Of a DNA stretch of 5,169 nucleotides, positions 4,925 to 5,169 are shown one piece after another. The notes below the pieces were generated by a model. It searched no databases. It was not told the origin of the DNA and saw only the letters and a program-made list of their open reading frames with translations. Within the stretch, counting starts at the first letter, position 1. Every line of letters begins with the position of its first letter. The translations under genes and the position numbers were made by a program. Location: positions 1 through 5,169 of the forward strand of contig JACMMB010000308.1 of assembly GCA_014379305.1 (NCBI GenBank), given 5' to 3'. The DNA comes from Akkermansiaceae bacterium. Lineage in GTDB: Bacteria; Verrucomicrobiota; Verrucomicrobiia; Verrucomicrobiales; Akkermansiaceae.

Positions 4925-5169
4925 TCAGTGTTTCAGGATTTTGTCCTTAAGAATGTGATAGAGAAAGAGGCTGTTGTAAGTGAAATAACGTTTGAACAGG
5001 CGACGGGGTTCCATGGCGAGGCGATAGGCCCATTCAAGGCCGGATTTTTGGATAATCGCCGGGGCCTGCTTCACCTCGCCGGCGTGGAAGGCGAACGCCG
5101 CCCCAATGCCGAAATAGACGGCCGGCGGGAGGCGGTGTTTGTTTTGGGCAATCCAGTGCTCCTGTTTGG
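4925..5169 (-). CDS. WecG/TagA/CpsF family glycosyltransferase, C-terminal fragment (5' end cut by window edge)
   Basis: The last 80 residues of a GT26 glycosyltransferase, beginning inside the conserved PKQE motif (KQEHWI are the first full codons) and ending at the TGA at 4925-4927. It continues with AVYFGIGAAFAFHAGEV (16-32 of the fragment), QAPAIIQKSGLEWAYRL and MEPRRLFKRY, the standard C-terminal core of the family. Members transfer a sugar (such as N-acetylmannosamine or its uronic acid) from UDP-sugar to an undecaprenyl-linked acceptor at the membrane during surface polysaccharide or teichoic acid assembly. The position after GIGAA that is usually FDF or similar reads FAF here, so the common Asp is replaced by Ala. 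The exact donor and acceptor cannot be told from this end. It is followed by ugd on the same strand after 43 bases, which supports a polysaccharide locus. Confidence 0.93.
   Translation of the reverse strand, partial: KQEHWIAQNKHRLPPAVYFGIGAAFAFHAGEVKQAPAIIQKSGLEWAYRLAMEPRRLFKRYFTYNSLFLYHILKDKILKH

Overview
The window is a compact bacterial gene cluster read entirely from the minus strand. Its flavour is that of the PVC group, most probably Verrucomicrobiota. This is an impression from the protein sequences: a short-form CysN beginning MDLLRFTTAGSVDDGKST, an animal/plant-type UDP-glucose dehydrogenase, and starts without Shine-Dalgarno sequences. It was not tested by search. No RNA gene, mobile element or CRISPR array was seen, and no gene-free stretch exceeds about 150 bases.

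In transcription order, from high to low coordinates, the layout is as follows. (1) The C-terminal 80 residues of a WecG/TagA/CpsF (GT26) glycosyltransferase, cut by the window edge (5169-4925). (2) UDP-glucose 6-dehydrogenase (4881-3493). (3) Adenylylsulfate kinase CysC (3433-2840). (4) A 143-base AT-rich leader with an inverted repeat, an imperfect direct repeat and a possible promoter and attenuator (2839-2697). (5) Sulfate adenylyltransferase small subunit CysD (2696-1791). (6) A 64-residue small protein (1787-1593) overlapping (7) a 187-residue AbiEii-like nucleotidyltransferase (1606-1043). (8) The GTPase subunit CysN, cut by the other window edge (1034-1).

The known enzymes form two converging supply lines. 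Ugd makes UDP-glucuronate. CysD and CysN make APS from sulfate and ATP, and CysC phosphorylates APS to PAPS. With a surface-polysaccharide glycosyltransferase next door and no reductive sulfate gene (cysH, cysI/J) visible, the most economical reading is an exopolysaccharide or capsule locus equipped to make a sulfated, uronic-acid-containing glycan. That is an inference; no sulfotransferase lies inside the window.

The oddest feature is the pair of genes between cysD and cysN, which encode the two subunits of one enzyme and are normally adjacent. The pair has the architecture of a two-gene toxin-antitoxin-like unit: a small protein overlapping an AbiEii-like nucleotidyltransferase. It is packed in with 3-base, 14-base-overlap and 8-base junctions, so it is probably co-transcribed and translationally coupled with sulfate activation.
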